From NCBI RefSeq assembly GCF_018323885.1, contig NZ_AP024585.1, positions 310,001 to 374,000 of the forward strand: 64,000 bases of DNA, written 5' to 3'. This document shows positions 18,603 through 29,153 of the stretch, piece by piece. Numbering within the stretch: position 1 is the first letter of the stretch; every line of letters begins with the position of its first letter. The DNA is from Citrobacter amalonaticus (GTDB lineage: Bacteria > Pseudomonadota > Gammaproteobacteria > Enterobacterales > Enterobacteriaceae). A program made the translations under genes and the position numbers. The notes under the pieces were generated by a model. It saw nothing but the letters and a program-made list of their open reading frames with translations. It was not told the origin of the DNA and searched no databases.

Positions 18603-19712
18603 ATGAAACGGAATGCGAAAACGGTCATCGCAGGGGTGATTGCACTGGCGATGTCACAGGCGGCAATGGCAGAGGATATTAAAGTTGCTGTTGTCGGCGC
18701 GATGTCGGGTCCAGTGGCGCAGTGGGGCGACATGGAATTTAACGGCGCGCGTCAGGCCATCAAAGACATCAACGCCAAAGGCGGCATCAACGGCGACAAG
18801 CTGGTCGCTGTGGAATATGACGACGCCTGCGATCCAAAACAGGCCGTGGCGGTGGCGAACAAAATCGTCAACGACGGTATTCAGTATGTGATTGGTCACC
18901 TCTGCTCCTCTTCGACTCAGCCTGCGTCGGATATTTACGAAGATGAAGGCATTCTGATGATCTCGCCTGGTGCGACCAACCCGGAACTGACGCAGCGCGG
19001 CTACGCGCACATCATGCGTACCGCCGGACTGGACTCTTCTCAGGGACCGACCGCAGCAAAATACATTCTTGAGAGCGTAAAACCGCAGCGCATCGCCATC
19101 ATTCACGACAAACAGCAGTACGGTGAAGGCCTGGCGCGCTCTGTTCAGGATGCGCTGAAAGCGGCAAACGCCAATATCGTCTTCTTTGATGGCATCACAG
19201 CAGGTGAGAAAGATTTCTCCGCGCTGCTTGCGCGCCTGAAAAAAGAGAACATCGACTTTGTGTACTACGGCGGCTACTACCCGGAAATGGGGCAGATGCT
19301 GCGCCAGGCGCGCTCCGTCGGGCTGAAAACCATGTTCATGGGGCCGGAAGGCGTGGGCAATGCATCGCTGTCGAATATCGCCGGTGAAGCAGCTGAAGGC
19401 ATGCTGGTCACCATGCCAAAACGCTATGACCAGGATCCGGCCAACAAAGCAATTGTTGATGCGCTGAAAGCCGATAAAAAAGATCCGACTGGTCCGTATG
19501 TGTGGATCACCTACGCTGCTGTGCAGTCACTGGCAACGGCAATGGACCGTTCTGACAGCAAAGCGCCGCTGGATCTGGTGAAAGATTTAAAAGCAAACGG
19601 TGCTGATACCGTCATTGGGCCGCTGAAATGGGATGAAAAAGGCGATCTAAAGGGATTTGAATTTGGTGTCTTCCAGTGGCACGCCGATGGGTCATCCACG
19701 GCAGCCAAATAA
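18603..19712 (+). CDS. livK: LivK, leucine-binding periplasmic protein
   Basis: The 369-residue precursor equals E. coli LivK in length. The signal peptide ends near residue 23 (AMSQAAMA, then EDIKVAVVG). It is the leucine-specific receptor of the LivHMGF transporter; compared with LivJ it has Trp in AQWGDMEF near residue 41, the position family work links to ligand preference. First gene of livKHMGF, 46 bases before livH. Confidence 0.96.
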   Translation: MKRNAKTVIAGVIALAMSQAAMAEDIKVAVVGAMSGPVAQWGDMEFNGARQAIKDINAKGGINGDKLVAVEYDDACDPKQAVAVANKIVNDGIQYVIGHLCSSSTQPASDIYEDEGILMISPGATNPELTQRGYAHIMRTAGLDSSQGPTAAKYILESVKPQRIAIIHDKQQYGEGLARSVQDALKAANANIVFFDGITAGEKDFSALLARLKKENIDFVYYGGYYPEMGQMLRQARSVGLKTMFMGPEGVGNASLSNIAGEAAEGMLVTMPKRYDQDPANKAIVDALKADKKDPTGPYVWITYAAVQSLATAMDRSDSKAPLDLVKDLKANGADTVIGPLKWDEKGDLKGFEFGVFQWHADGSSTAAK

Positions 19713-19758
19713 TTATCCCACCGCCCGTTCACACGGGCGGAAATAGAAAGGTTTTTTT

Positions 19759-20685
19759 ATGTCCGAGCAGTTCCTGTACTTTTTGCAGCAGATGTTTAAC
19801 GGCGTCACGCTGGGAAGCACCTATGCGCTGATCGCCATCGGTTACACCATGGTGTACGGCATTATCGGCATGATCAACTTCGCCCACGGCGAGGTATACA
19901 TGATCAGTAGCTATGTCTCTTTTATGATTATCGCGGCACTCATGATGATGGGGATCGATACCAGTTGGTTGCTGGTGGCGGCCGGATTCATTGGGGCGAT
20001 TATCATTGCCAGCGCCTACGGCTGGAGCATTGAGCGGGTGGCGTATCGGCCCGTCCGGAATTCCAAACGTCTGATTGCGCTGATCTCCGCGATTGGGATG
20101 TCTATCTTCCTGCAAAACTACGTCAGCCTGACGGAAGGTTCACGTGACGTGGCGCTGCCCAGCCTGTTCAACGGGCAATGGGTCGTGGGGGCCAGCGAAA
20201 ACTTCTCCGCATCGATCACCACCATGCAACTGGTCATCTGGGTTGTGACCTTCCTGGCGATGCTGGCACTGACCATTTTTATCCGTTACTCCCGCATGGG
20301 ACGTGCCTGCCGTGCTTGTGCGGAAGACCTGAAAATGGCCAGCCTGCTCGGGATTAACACGGACCGCGTGATTGCGTTGACCTTTGTGATTGGCGCAGCG
20401 ATGGCGGCAGTGGCCGGCGTGCTGCTCGGGCAATTCTACGGGGTGATCAACCCCTATATCGGCTTTATGGCCGGGATGAAAGCCTTTACCGCAGCGGTGC
20501 TTGGCGGGATCGGCAGCATTCCAGGCGCGATGATCGGCGGCCTGATTCTGGGCGTCGCGGAAGCGCTTTCTTCTGCTTATCTGAGTACGGAATACAAAGA
20601 CGTGGTGTCGTTCGCCCTGTTGATTCTGGTACTGCTGGTGATGCCGACCGGGATTCTGGGCCGTCCGGAGGTAGAGAAAGTATGA
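19759..20685 (+). CDS. livH: LivH, branched-chain amino acid permease subunit
   Basis: The 308-residue integral membrane protein has about eight hydrophobic segments and pairs with LivM to form the translocation pore. The ABC-permease family stretch LAGIN (here [11 protein letters not shown], about 193-203) and the [12 protein letters not shown] motif near 254-265 are visible. Stop and the livM start overlap by 4 bases (ATGA type). Confidence 0.96.
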   Translation: MSEQFLYFLQQMFNGVTLGSTYALIAIGYTMVYGIIGMINFAHGEVYMISSYVSFMIIAALMMMGIDTSWLLVAAGFIGAIIIASAYGWSIERVAYRPVRNSKRLIALISAIGMSIFLQNYVSLTEGSRDVALPSLFNGQWVVGASENFSASITTMQLVIWVVTFLAMLALTIFIRYSRMGRACRACAEDLKMASLLGINTDRVIALTFVIGAAMAAVAGVLLGQFYGVINPYIGFMAGMKAFTAAVLGGIGSIPGAMIGGLILGVAEALSSAYLSTEYKDVVSFALLILVLLVMPTGILGRPEVEKV

Positions 20686-21959
20686 AACCGATGCATTTTG
20701 CGATGGCGCTGCTCTCTGCCGCGATGTTCTTCGTGCTGGCGGGCGTCTTTATGGGCGTTCAACTGGAACTGGATGGCACCAAACTGGTGGTGGACACCGC
20801 TGCCGACATCCGCTGGCAGTGGGTGTTTATCGGCACTGCCGTGGTCTTTTTCTTCCAGATGCTGCGTCCGGTATTCCAGAAGAGCCTGAAAAGCGTCTCC
20901 GGGCCGAAGTTTATTTTGCCAGCGATTGATGGCTCAACCGTAAAGCAGAAGCTGTTCCTGATTGCGCTGCTGGTGATTGCCGTGGCGTGGCCGTTTATGG
21001 TCTCGCGCGGCACGGTGGATATCGCCACGCTGACCATGATTTATATCATTCTCGGCCTGGGGCTGAACGTTGTCGTCGGGCTTTCCGGCCTGTTGGTATT
21101 AGGCTACGGCGGTTTCTACGCAATTGGCGCGTACACTTTTGCGCTGCTGAACCACTATTACGGTCTCGGCTTCTGGACCTGCTTGCCGCTGGCGGGACTG
21201 GTCGCAGCGGCGGCGGGTTTCCTGCTGGGCTTCCCGGTGCTGCGTCTGCGTGGCGACTACCTGGCAATCGTCACCCTGGGATTTGGTGAGATCGTCCGTA
21301 TTCTGCTGCTCAACAATACTGAAATCACTGGCGGTCCGAACGGCATCAGCCAGATCCCGAAACCGACGCTGTTCGGTCTCGAGTTCAGCCGCAGCGCACG
21401 TGAAGGCGGCTGGGATACCTTCAGCAACTTCTTCAATGTGAAATACGATCCGTCCGATCGCGTGATTTTCCTCTATCTGGTCGCGCTGCTGCTGGTGGTG
21501 CTGAGCCTGTTTGTGATTAACCGTCTGCTGCGCATGCCGCTGGGACGAGCGTGGGAAGCGCTGCGTGAAGATGAGATCGCCTGTCGCTCTCTGGGTCTGA
21601 GCCCCACGCGCATCAAACTGACCGCCTTTACCATCAGCGCCGCGTTTGCCGGTTTCGCCGGTACGCTGTTTGCGGCGCGTCAGGGGTTTGTCAGCCCTGA
21701 ATCGTTCACCTTTGCCGAATCGGCGTTTGTGCTGGCGATCGTAGTGCTCGGCGGGATGGGGTCGCAGTTTGCGGTAATCCTCGCAGCCATTCTGTTGGTG
21801 GTGTCGCGTGAACTGATGCGTGATTTCAACGAATACAGCATGTTAATGCTGGGTGGTTTGATGGTACTGATGATGATCTGGCGTCCGCAGGGCTTGCTGC
21901 CGATGACCCGTCCACAGTTGAAACTGAAAAACGGGGAAGCGAAAGGAGAGCAGGCATGA
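20682..21959 (+). CDS. livM: LivM, branched-chain amino acid permease subunit
   Basis: The 425-residue permease has an extra N-terminal region with two hydrophobic segments (about 5-25 and 45-63), then the core of the family: [19 protein letters not shown] near 128-146 and [16 protein letters not shown] near 288-303, where the EAA-type loop contacts the ATPases. It overlaps livH and livG by 4 bases each. Confidence 0.96.
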   Translation: MKPMHFAMALLSAAMFFVLAGVFMGVQLELDGTKLVVDTAADIRWQWVFIGTAVVFFFQMLRPVFQKSLKSVSGPKFILPAIDGSTVKQKLFLIALLVIAVAWPFMVSRGTVDIATLTMIYIILGLGLNVVVGLSGLLVLGYGGFYAIGAYTFALLNHYYGLGFWTCLPLAGLVAAAAGFLLGFPVLRLRGDYLAIVTLGFGEIVRILLLNNTEITGGPNGISQIPKPTLFGLEFSRSAREGGWDTFSNFFNVKYDPSDRVIFLYLVALLLVVLSLFVINRLLRMPLGRAWEALREDEIACRSLGLSPTRIKLTAFTISAAFAGFAGTLFAARQGFVSPESFTFAESAFVLAIVVLGGMGSQFAVILAAILLVVSRELMRDFNEYSMLMLGGLMVLMMIWRPQGLLPMTRPQLKLKNGEAKGEQA

Positions 21960-22723
21960 GTCAGCCATTATTATCGGTTAACGGCCTGATGATGCGCTTC
22001 GGCGGTCTGCTGGCGGTGAACAACGTTGAACTGGAGCTGCATCCGCAAGAAATTGTGTCGCTGATTGGGCCGAACGGCGCCGGTAAAACCACGGTGTTTA
22101 ACTGCCTGACCGGTTTTTATAAGCCGACGGGTGGCACCATTAAGCTTCGCGATCAGCACCTTGAAGGGCTGCCGGGGCAACAAATTGCCCGGATGGGCGT
22201 GGTGCGAACTTTCCAGCACGTGCGTCTGTTTCGCGAAATGACGGTGATTGAAAACCTGCTGGTGGCACAGCATCAGCAACTGAAAACAGGCGTGTTTTCC
22301 GGTCTGCTGAAAACCCCGGCGTTTCGTCGGGCGCAGAGCGAAGCGCTGGATCGCGCGGCCACCTGGCTTGAGCGTATCGGGCTGCTGGAGCATGCGAACC
22401 GTCAGGCCAGTAACCTGGCTTATGGCGACCAGCGCCGTCTGGAGATCGCCCGCTGTATGGTGACGCAGCCAGAAATTTTGATGCTGGATGAACCGGCTGC
22501 GGGTCTTAACCCGAAAGAGACCAAAGAGCTGGACGAGCTGATTGCCGAACTGCGCAACCATCACAACACCACCATTCTGCTGATTGAACACGATATGAAG
22601 TTGGTAATGGGGATTTCCGACCGTATTTACGTGGTGAACCAGGGCACGCCGCTGGCGAACGGGACGCCGGAACAGATTCGAAATAACCCGGACGTGATCC
22701 GTGCATACCTTGGTGAGGCATAA
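21956..22723 (+). CDS. livG: LivG, branched-chain amino acid ABC ATPase
   Basis: The 255-residue ATPase energises branched-chain amino acid import. Walker [10 protein letters not shown] is at about 38-46, the family signature [13 protein letters not shown] near 155-167, and Walker [14 protein letters not shown] near 175-187. One base separates it from livF. Confidence 0.97.
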   Translation: MSQPLLSVNGLMMRFGGLLAVNNVELELHPQEIVSLIGPNGAGKTTVFNCLTGFYKPTGGTIKLRDQHLEGLPGQQIARMGVVRTFQHVRLFREMTVIENLLVAQHQQLKTGVFSGLLKTPAFRRAQSEALDRAATWLERIGLLEHANRQASNLAYGDQRRLEIARCMVTQPEILMLDEPAAGLNPKETKELDELIAELRNHHNTTILLIEHDMKLVMGISDRIYVVNQGTPLANGTPEQIRNNPDVIRAYLGEA

Positions 22724-22724
22724 G

Positions 22725-23438
22725 ATGGAAAAAGTCATGTTGTCCTTTGACAAAGTCAGTGCCCACTACGGCAAAATTCAGGCGCTGCACGAGGTGAGCC
22801 TGCACATCAATCAGGGAGAAATTGTGACCTTGATTGGTGCCAACGGCGCGGGAAAAACCACGCTACTCGGCACGCTGTGCGGCGATCCGCGTGCGACCAG
22901 CGGTCGGATTGTGTTTGATGACAAAGACATTACCGACTGGCAAACGGCGAAAATCATGCGTGAAGCGGTGGCGATCGTTCCGGAAGGGCGTCGCGTGTTT
23001 TCCCGCATGACGGTGGAAGAGAATCTGGCGATGGGCGGTTTTTTTGCCGAGCGCGATCAGTTTCAGGCACGCATCAAGTGGGTATACGAATTGTTCCCGC
23101 GTCTGCATGAGCGTCGTATTCAGCGTGCGGGCACCATGTCCGGCGGTGAACAGCAGATGTTGGCGATTGGTCGTGCGCTGATGAGTGAACCGCGCCTGCT
23201 GCTGCTTGATGAGCCATCTCTGGGGCTGGCGCCGATTATCATCCAGCAGATCTTCGACACTATCGAACAACTGCGCGAGCAGGGAATGACCATCTTCCTC
23301 GTTGAGCAGAACGCTAATCAGGCGCTGAAGCTGGCCGATCGTGGCTACGTGCTGGAGAACGGTCATGTCGTTCTCGAAGACACCGGCGACGCATTGCTGG
23401 CAAACGAAGCGGTACGCAGCGCGTATTTAGGCGGTTAA
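22725..23438 (+). CDS. livF: LivF, branched-chain amino acid ABC ATPase
   Basis: The second ATPase of the complex has 237 residues from ATG 22725; the frame extends 24 bases upstream into livG but MEKVMLSF is the family N-terminus. Walker A GANGAGKTT is near 38-46, the signature MSGGEQQMLAIGRA near 137-150, and Walker B LLLLDEPSLGLAP near 156-168. Last gene of livKHMGF, followed by a REP pair with a T-run. Confidence 0.97.
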   Translation: MEKVMLSFDKVSAHYGKIQALHEVSLHINQGEIVTLIGANGAGKTTLLGTLCGDPRATSGRIVFDDKDITDWQTAKIMREAVAIVPEGRRVFSRMTVEENLAMGGFFAERDQFQARIKWVYELFPRLHERRIQRAGTMSGGEQQMLAIGRALMSEPRLLLLDEPSLGLAPIIIQQIFDTIEQLREQGMTIFLVEQNANQALKLADRGYVLENGHVVLEDTGDALLANEAVRSAYLGG

Positions 23439-23450
23439 GCGGTTTGTGAT

Positions 23451-23550
23451 GCCTGATGGCGGCGCATGGCGTCTTATCCGGCCTACACGACATTCGATAT
23501 TTACACCTGATGCAGGCCGGGTAAGGCGAAGCCGCCACCCGGCTTTTTTT
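23451..23550. repeat. REP pair (BIME) between livF and ugpB, ending in a T-run
   Basis: Two inverted REP units lie at 23451-23482 (GCCTGATGGCGGC through TTATCCGGC) and 23516-23543 (GCCGGGTAAGGCG through CACCCGGC). The second is followed by seven T residues and should terminate or stabilise the liv mRNA. Confidence 0.8.
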
Positions 23551-23589
23551 GTTTTCTTGCCACTGAAACGTCATTCACCTGAAGCCTGG

Positions 23590-23629
23590 CTGTCACCGCT
23601 TCGTCATCTGACGGTTATCTTTCTGTCAT
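23590..23629 (+). promoter_or_regulatory. Tandem PhoB boxes upstream of ugpB
   Basis: Four 7-base units start exactly 11 bases apart: CTGTCAC 23590, TCGTCAT 23601, CGGTTAT 23612 and CTGTCAT 23623. The phase and motif match the Pho box (CTGTCAT repeats separated by AT-rich 4-mers). It lies 77 bases before the ugpB start, consistent with induction of the operon by phosphate starvation through PhoB, as known for E. coli ugp. Confidence 0.85.
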
Positions 23630-23705
23630 TCGCGCATGTCATGTTACCTCGCGAGCATAAAACGCGTGATTTCGCGCATCCGGCACAATAAGAGAGATGA
23701 TGACA

Positions 23706-25022
23706 ATGACATCGTTACGACACACAGCTTTGGGTCTGGCGGTTGGTCTGGCTTTTGCGACAAACGCAATGGCCGTTACCACCATTCCATTCTGGCATTC
23801 CATGGAAGGGGAGTTGGGTAAAGAAGTTGACTCCCTGGCGCAACGTTTCAACGACACCCACCCGGATTACAAGATTGTGCCGGTGTACAAAGGTAACTAC
23901 GAGCAGAGCCTGAGCGCCGGTATCGCCGCGTTCCGTACCGGAAATGCACCGGCGCTGCTGCAGGTTTATGAAGTCGGCACCGCGACGATGATGGCCTCAA
24001 AAGCGATTAAACCGGTTTACGAAGTGTTCAAGGATGCGGGCATCAACTTCGACGAGTCACAGTTTGTTCCGACCGTTTCCGGTTACTACACCGATTCGAA
24101 ATCCGGGCATCTGTTGTCTCAGCCATTTAACAGCTCTACGCCGGTGCTGTACTACAACAAAGACGCCTTCAAAAAAGCGGGCTTAGATCCGGAGCAGCCG
24201 CCGAAAACCTGGCAGGATCTGGCGGATTACACCGCGAAGCTGAAAGCCGCAGGGATGAAGTGTGGCTACGCCAGCGGCTGGCAGGGGTGGATCCAGATTG
24301 AAAACTTCAGCGCCTGGCACGGTTTGCCGGTGGCGACCCAGAACAATGGCTTCGACGGCACTGATGCGGTGCTGGAGTTCAACAAGCCAGAACAGGTAAA
24401 ACACATCGCGCTGCTTGCCGATCTGAACAAGAAGGGCGACTTCAGCTACTTCGGACGTAAAGACGAATCCACCGAGAAGTTCTACAACGGTGACTGCGCC
24501 ATTACCACCGCCTCGTCCGGTTCGCTTGCAGATATCCGTCATTACGCCAAATTCAACTATGGCGTAGGCATGATGCCTTACGATGCGGACGCCAAAGGCG
24601 CACCGCAGAACGCCATCATCGGCGGCGCGAGCCTGTGGGTAATGCAGGGCAAAGACAGCGACACCTACAAAGGCGTGGCCGAGTTCCTCGACTTCCTGGC
24701 AAAACCGGAAAATGCGGCCGAATGGCATCAGAAAACCGGTTATCTGCCGATCACCAAAGCGGCTTATGACCTGACTCGTGAGCAGGGCTTCTATGACAAG
24801 AATCCCGGGGCAGACATTGCGATCCGTCAGATGCTGAACAAACCGCCGTTGCCGTTCACCAAAGGGCTGCGACTGGGCAATATGCCGCAGATTCGCACCA
24901 TCGTTGATGAAGAACTGGAAAGCGTGTGGACCGGCAAAAAAACGCCACAGCAGGCGCTGGACTCTGCGGTAGAACGTGGTAATCAGTTGCTGCGCCGCTT
25001 TGAGCAGTCGACCAAATCGTAA
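23706..25022 (+). CDS. ugpB: UgpB, glycerol-3-phosphate-binding periplasmic protein
   Basis: The 438-residue precursor has a signal peptide to about residue 23 (TNAMA, then [15 protein letters not shown]). It is the receptor for sn-glycerol-3-phosphate and glycerophosphodiesters in the Ugp ABC system (family 1 extracellular binding protein). In-frame ATGs exist at 23697, 23700 and 23706; the last gives the E. coli length and a good distance from AGAGAG. A REP pair lies between this gene and ugpA, which may give ugpB more stable mRNA than the membrane genes. Confidence 0.96.
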   Translation: MTSLRHTALGLAVGLAFATNAMAVTTIPFWHSMEGELGKEVDSLAQRFNDTHPDYKIVPVYKGNYEQSLSAGIAAFRTGNAPALLQVYEVGTATMMASKAIKPVYEVFKDAGINFDESQFVPTVSGYYTDSKSGHLLSQPFNSSTPVLYYNKDAFKKAGLDPEQPPKTWQDLADYTAKLKAAGMKCGYASGWQGWIQIENFSAWHGLPVATQNNGFDGTDAVLEFNKPEQVKHIALLADLNKKGDFSYFGRKDESTEKFYNGDCAITTASSGSLADIRHYAKFNYGVGMMPYDADAKGAPQNAIIGGASLWVMQGKDSDTYKGVAEFLDFLAKPENAAEWHQKTGYLPITKAAYDLTREQGFYDKNPGADIAIRQMLNKPPLPFTKGLRLGNMPQIRTIVDEELESVWTGKKTPQQALDSAVERGNQLLRRFEQSTKS

Positions 25023-25032
25023 TCTGTGACTT

Positions 25033-25106
25033 GCCCGGTGGCGCGTAGCGATCCGGGCCTAAAACGAACTACATGCAGGCCGGGTAAGGTGTAGCCGCCA
25101 CCCGGC
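25033..25106. repeat. REP pair (BIME) between ugpB and ugpA
   Basis: Two inverted REP units at 25033-25058 and 25079-25106 fill the 106-base gap inside the ugp operon. Arms are GCCCGGTGGC/ATCCGGGC and GCCGGGTAAGG/CCACCCGGC. Confidence 0.82.
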
Positions 25107-25128
25107 ATTGTTCAGGAATCAAATCTCA

Positions 25129-26016
25129 ATGTCATCATCCCGTCCGGTGTTTCGCTCGCGTTGGCTGCCTTATTTGCTGGTTGCGCCACAGCTGGCGATC
25201 ACCGTTATTTTCTTTATCTGGCCTGCAGGCGAAGCGTTGTGGTACTCGCTACTAAGCGTCGATCCGTTTGGGCTTTCCAGTCAGTTCGTGGGACTGGATA
25301 ATTTCGTCACGCTGTTTCATGACCGCTACTATCTCGACGCTTTCTGGACGACGATCAAATTCAGCGCGCTGGTGACCTTCAGCGGCCTGCTGGTATCGTT
25401 GTTCTTCGCAGCGCTGGTGGATTACGTCGTGCGCGGCAGTCGTCTGTATCAGACGCTGATGCTACTGCCCTATGCCGTGGCGCCTGCGGTAGCCGCCGTG
25501 CTGTGGATTTTCCTGTTTAACCCAGGACGTGGGCTAATTACCCACTTCCTTGAGCAGTTTGGTTATGACTGGAACCATGCACAGAACAGCGGGCAGGCGA
25601 TGTTCCTGGTAGTTTTTGCCTCCGTCTGGAAGCAGATTAGTTACAACTTCCTTTTCTTCTTTGCCGCGTTGCAATCGATCCCACGTTCGCTGGTTGAAGC
25701 CGCCGCGATCGATGGCGCAGGGCCTGTTCGTCGCTTTTTCAGGCTGGCGTTACCGCTGATCGCGCCGGTGAGTTTCTTCCTGCTGGTGGTCAATCTGGTC
25801 TACGCCTTCTTCGATACGTTCCCGGTGATCGATGCCGCGACCGCAGGCGGCCCGGTTCAGGCTACTACGACGCTGATTTATAAGATCTATCGTGAAGGGT
25901 TTGCCGGGCTGGATCTCTCTGCGTCCGCCGCGCAGTCGGTGGTACTGATGTTCCTCGTCATCATTCTGACGGTGGTGCAGTTCCGCTATGTGGAAAGTAA
26001 GGTGCGTTACCAATGA
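25129..26016 (+). CDS. ugpA: UgpA, glycerol-3-phosphate permease subunit
   Basis: The 295-residue permease begins [10 protein letters not shown], the E. coli start; codons from 25108 in the same frame belong to the leader. It has six membrane segments and the ABC importer EAA loop ([17 protein letters not shown], about 195-211) that docks on UgpC. It overlaps ugpE by 4 bases. Confidence 0.96.
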   Translation: MSSSRPVFRSRWLPYLLVAPQLAITVIFFIWPAGEALWYSLLSVDPFGLSSQFVGLDNFVTLFHDRYYLDAFWTTIKFSALVTFSGLLVSLFFAALVDYVVRGSRLYQTLMLLPYAVAPAVAAVLWIFLFNPGRGLITHFLEQFGYDWNHAQNSGQAMFLVVFASVWKQISYNFLFFFAALQSIPRSLVEAAAIDGAGPVRRFFRLALPLIAPVSFFLLVVNLVYAFFDTFPVIDAATAGGPVQATTTLIYKIYREGFAGLDLSASAAQSVVLMFLVIILTVVQFRYVESKVRYQ

Positions 26017-26858
26017 TTGAGAACCGTCGCGGGCTGACAATATTCAGCCACACCATGCTGATTCTGGGGATTGTCGTAATTTTGTTCCCGCTGTACGTCG
26101 CGTTTGTCGCGGCGACGCTGGACAACAACGCGGTGTTTGAAACGCCGATGACGCTTATCCCTGGTACGCATCTGCTGGAAAACATGAAAAACATCTGGGC
26201 CAACGGCGTCGGTGTGAACAGCGCGCCGTTCTGGCTGATGATGCTCAACAGCTTCATCATGGCGTTTGGCATTACGGTGGGGAAAATCGCGGTCTCGATG
26301 CTTTCTGCCTTTGCTATCGTCTGGTTTCGTTTTCCGCTGCGTAACCTGTTCTTCTGGATGATTTTTATCACCCTGATGCTGCCGGTCGAAGTGCGTATTT
26401 TCCCGACGGTGGAAGTGATTGTCAATTTGAATATGCTCGACAGTTACGCAGGATTGACGCTACCGCTGATGGCATCGGCGACCGCCACTTTTCTGTTCCG
26501 CCAGTTCTTTATGACCCTGCCGGATGAGCTGATCGAAGCGGCGCGCATTGATGGCGCTTCGCCGATGAGATTTTTCCGCGACATCGTGCTGCCGTTGTCG
26601 AAAACCAATCTGGCGGCGCTGTTCGTCATCACCTTTATCTACGGCTGGAACCAGTATCTGTGGCCGTTGCTGATTATTACCGACGTCAATCTGGGGACTG
26701 CCGTGGCGGGGATCAAAGGCATGATTGCCACCGGCGAAGGCACCACCTTGTGGAATCAGGTGATGGCGGCAATGCTGCTCACCCTTATCCCACCCGTAGT
26801 CATTGTTTTAGCCATGCAGCGCGCGTTTGTCCGCGGCCTGGTCGATAGTGAGAAATAA
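26013..26858 (+). CDS. ugpE: UgpE, glycerol-3-phosphate permease subunit
   Basis: The 281-residue membrane subunit pairs with UgpA. Six hydrophobic segments are visible and the EAA loop reads [22 protein letters not shown] at about 173-194. The stop is one base before the ugpC start. Confidence 0.96.
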   Translation: MIENRRGLTIFSHTMLILGIVVILFPLYVAFVAATLDNNAVFETPMTLIPGTHLLENMKNIWANGVGVNSAPFWLMMLNSFIMAFGITVGKIAVSMLSAFAIVWFRFPLRNLFFWMIFITLMLPVEVRIFPTVEVIVNLNMLDSYAGLTLPLMASATATFLFRQFFMTLPDELIEAARIDGASPMRFFRDIVLPLSKTNLAALFVITFIYGWNQYLWPLLIITDVNLGTAVAGIKGMIATGEGTTLWNQVMAAMLLTLIPPVVIVLAMQRAFVRGLVDSEK

Positions 26859-26859
26859 G

Positions 26860-27930
26860 ATGGCAGGTTTAAAATTACAGGCAGTAACCAAAAGCTGGGA
26901 TGGCAAAACCCAGGTGATTCAACCGCTGACGCTGGACGTGGCGGACGGTGAGTTCATTGTGATGGTCGGCCCGTCCGGCTGCGGGAAATCAACGCTTCTG
27001 CGGATGGTGGCCGGGCTGGAGCACGTCACCAGCGGCGATATCTGGATTGACCGTCAGCGCGTGACTGAAATGGAGCCGAAAGACAGGGGCATCGCGATGG
27101 TCTTCCAGAACTATGCGCTCTACCCGCACATGAGCGTGGAAGAGAACATGGCGTGGGGGCTGAAAATCCGTGGGATGGGCAAGGGACACATCGAACAGCG
27201 GGTGAAAGAAGCGGCGCGTATTCTCGAACTGGACGGTCTGCTCAAACGTCGTCCGCGCGAACTCTCCGGCGGTCAGCGCCAGCGTGTGGCGATGGGGCGT
27301 GCCATTGTGCGCGACCCTGCGGTTTTCCTGTTTGATGAGCCGCTGTCGAACCTCGATGCCAAACTGCGCGTGCAGATGCGTCTGGAGCTTCAGCACCTGC
27401 ACCGTCGTCTGAAAACCACCTCGCTATACGTGACCCACGATCAGGTCGAAGCGATGACGCTCGCCCAGCGCGTGATGGTGATGAATAAAGGTATTGCCGA
27501 GCAGATTGGCACGCCGGTAGAGGTCTATGAAAAACCGGCCAGCCGCTTTGTGGCGAGCTTTATCGGCAGCCCGGCGATGAACCTGTTGGAAGGACGTATC
27601 AGCCATGCGGGTACGCACTTCGAACTGGAAAGCGGCATGGCGCTGCCCATCAATTGGTACTATCGTGGCTACGCCGGGCGAAAAATGACGCTGGGTATCC
27701 GCCCGGAACATATTACGCTAAGCTCCCAGGCGGAGGGCGGTGTGCCGCTGGTGATGGACACGCTGGAGATGTTGGGCGCCGATAATCTGGCGCACGGTCG
27801 CTGGGGCGATCAGAAACTGGTGGTGCGTCTGGCCCATCAGGAACGCCCAAAGGCAGGCAGCACGCTGTGGCTGCATCTGCCGGAAAATCATTTGCACCTT
27901 TTTGATGGTGAAACAGGACAACGTGTATGA
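26860..27930 (+). CDS. ugpC: UgpC, glycerol-3-phosphate import ATPase
   Basis: The 356-residue MalK-type ATPase has Walker [10 protein letters not shown] near 37-45, a Q-loop [12 protein letters not shown] near 79-90, signature [14 protein letters not shown] near 134-147, Walker [13 protein letters not shown] near 153-164, and a C-terminal TOBE/regulatory domain from about 235. The ATG at 26860 gives the family N-terminus MAGLKLQAV. It overlaps ugpQ by 4 bases. Confidence 0.96.
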   Translation: MAGLKLQAVTKSWDGKTQVIQPLTLDVADGEFIVMVGPSGCGKSTLLRMVAGLEHVTSGDIWIDRQRVTEMEPKDRGIAMVFQNYALYPHMSVEENMAWGLKIRGMGKGHIEQRVKEAARILELDGLLKRRPRELSGGQRQRVAMGRAIVRDPAVFLFDEPLSNLDAKLRVQMRLELQHLHRRLKTTSLYVTHDQVEAMTLAQRVMVMNKGIAEQIGTPVEVYEKPASRFVASFIGSPAMNLLEGRISHAGTHFELESGMALPINWYYRGYAGRKMTLGIRPEHITLSSQAEGGVPLVMDTLEMLGADNLAHGRWGDQKLVVRLAHQERPKAGSTLWLHLPENHLHLFDGETGQRV

Positions 27931-28673
27931 GTAACTGGCCGTATCCCCGCATCGTCGCCCATCGCGGCGGCGGTAAACTGGCGCCGGAAAATACGCTGGC
28001 GGCGATCGACGTCGGCGCGCATTACGGGCACACCATGATCGAGTTCGACGCGAAGCTGTCGAAGGACGGGGAAATTTTCCTGCTGCACGACGATAACCTT
28101 GAGCGCACCAGCAACGGCTGGGGCGTGGCGGGAGAGCTCAACTGGCAGGATTTGCTGCGGGTGGATGCCGGTGGCTGGTACAGCGGCGAGTTTAAAGGCG
28201 AACCGCTGCCGTTGCTCTCGCAGGTGGCCGCGCGTTGTCGCCAGCATGGCCTGATGGCCAATATCGAAATTAAACCGACTACCGGAACCGGACCGCTGAC
28301 GGGGAAAGTGATTGCTCTCGCCGCGCGTGAGCTGTGGCAGGGGATGACTGCGCCGCTGCTGTCGTCATTTGAAATTGATGCGCTGGAAGCGGCGCAGGCC
28401 GCCGTACCAGAGCTGCCGCGAGGGTTGTTACTTGACGAGTGGCGTGATGACTGGCGCGAACTGACCACTCGCCTGGGGTGCGTGTCGATTCACCTGAATC
28501 ACAAGCTACTGGATGAAGCGCGGGTCAGACAGCTTAAAGCGGCGGGATTACATATTCTGGTCTACACCGTCAACAAACCCCAGCGTGCGGCTGAACTGCT
28601 ACGCTGGGGCGTGGACTGCATCTGTACGGATGCGATTGACGTGATTGGCCCGGACTTTACTGCTGCGGATTAA
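27927..28673 (+). CDS. ugpQ: UgpQ, cytosolic glycerophosphodiester phosphodiesterase
   Basis: The 248-residue GDPD-family enzyme hydrolyses imported glycerophosphodiesters to glycerol-3-phosphate and an alcohol. The catalytic HRGG motif is at about 12-15, with APENTLAAI following and the metal ligands of [18 protein letters not shown] at about 37-54. Last gene of ugpBAECQ. Its 3' end overlaps the convergent yhhA by 17 bases. Confidence 0.96.
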   Translation: MSNWPYPRIVAHRGGGKLAPENTLAAIDVGAHYGHTMIEFDAKLSKDGEIFLLHDDNLERTSNGWGVAGELNWQDLLRVDAGGWYSGEFKGEPLPLLSQVAARCRQHGLMANIEIKPTTGTGPLTGKVIALAARELWQGMTAPLLSSFEIDALEAAQAAVPELPRGLLLDEWRDDWRELTTRLGCVSIHLNHKLLDEARVRQLKAAGLHILVYTVNKPQRAAELLRWGVDCICTDAIDVIGPDFTAAD

Positions 28674-29034
28674 GCATATCGCCATTCTGCCGCGGCGGTA
28701 GCATGTGCTGCTGGCCGCTCTCCAGACGCGTACCGCCGCTCAACATGCCGCCGTTGGTATTGGGCAACGGCTGCTCGCGTACCTGACCCTGCTGGATCCG
28801 CTGCTGATTGTTGTTCATCTGTGTTTGCAGATTTTGCTGCTGAAGCTGCGTCTGCGTTTTTAACTGCTGATTCAGCATTCCTTTCTGCTGGATCTGCTGC
28901 GTCTGCATCTGCGTCTGCATCCGTTGCTGGCTGGGGATCTGATAGCCCGGCTGGTTCGGATTGTTCAGCGTGTTAATCGGCTGTGCGAGACAGGCAAACG
29001 GCAGTAGCGCTGTCAAAATTACGTATCGTTTCAT
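28657..29034 (-). CDS. yhhA: YhhA, Gln-rich exported protein (short form)
   Basis: A 125-residue protein with a signal peptide (cleavage near residue 17-18, LAQP) and a mature part made almost wholly of Gln, Met, Asn, Thr and Arg, with repeated QTQ/QQ blocks at about 35-85. No catalytic motif. Three tandem ATGs exist (29040, 29037, 29034); the last has the best spacing from GGAGG. It is about 20 residues shorter than E. coli YhhA, lacking most of its Pro-rich tail. Convergent overlap with ugpQ. Function unknown. Confidence 0.85.
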   Translation of the reverse strand: MKRYVILTALLPFACLAQPINTLNNPNQPGYQIPSQQRMQTQMQTQQIQQKGMLNQQLKTQTQLQQQNLQTQMNNNQQRIQQGQVREQPLPNTNGGMLSGGTRLESGQQHMLPPRQNGDMLNPQQ

Positions 29035-29153
29035 CATCATTCCTCCACTGAGGTCTCTCTTAAGTTTACCCCTTTCCCGGCGAAACGAGGATCATTTCAG
29101 AGTTATGCACCAGGCTTAGTGGGGGGCTGACCCCACATCTTTGGAGAATAACG

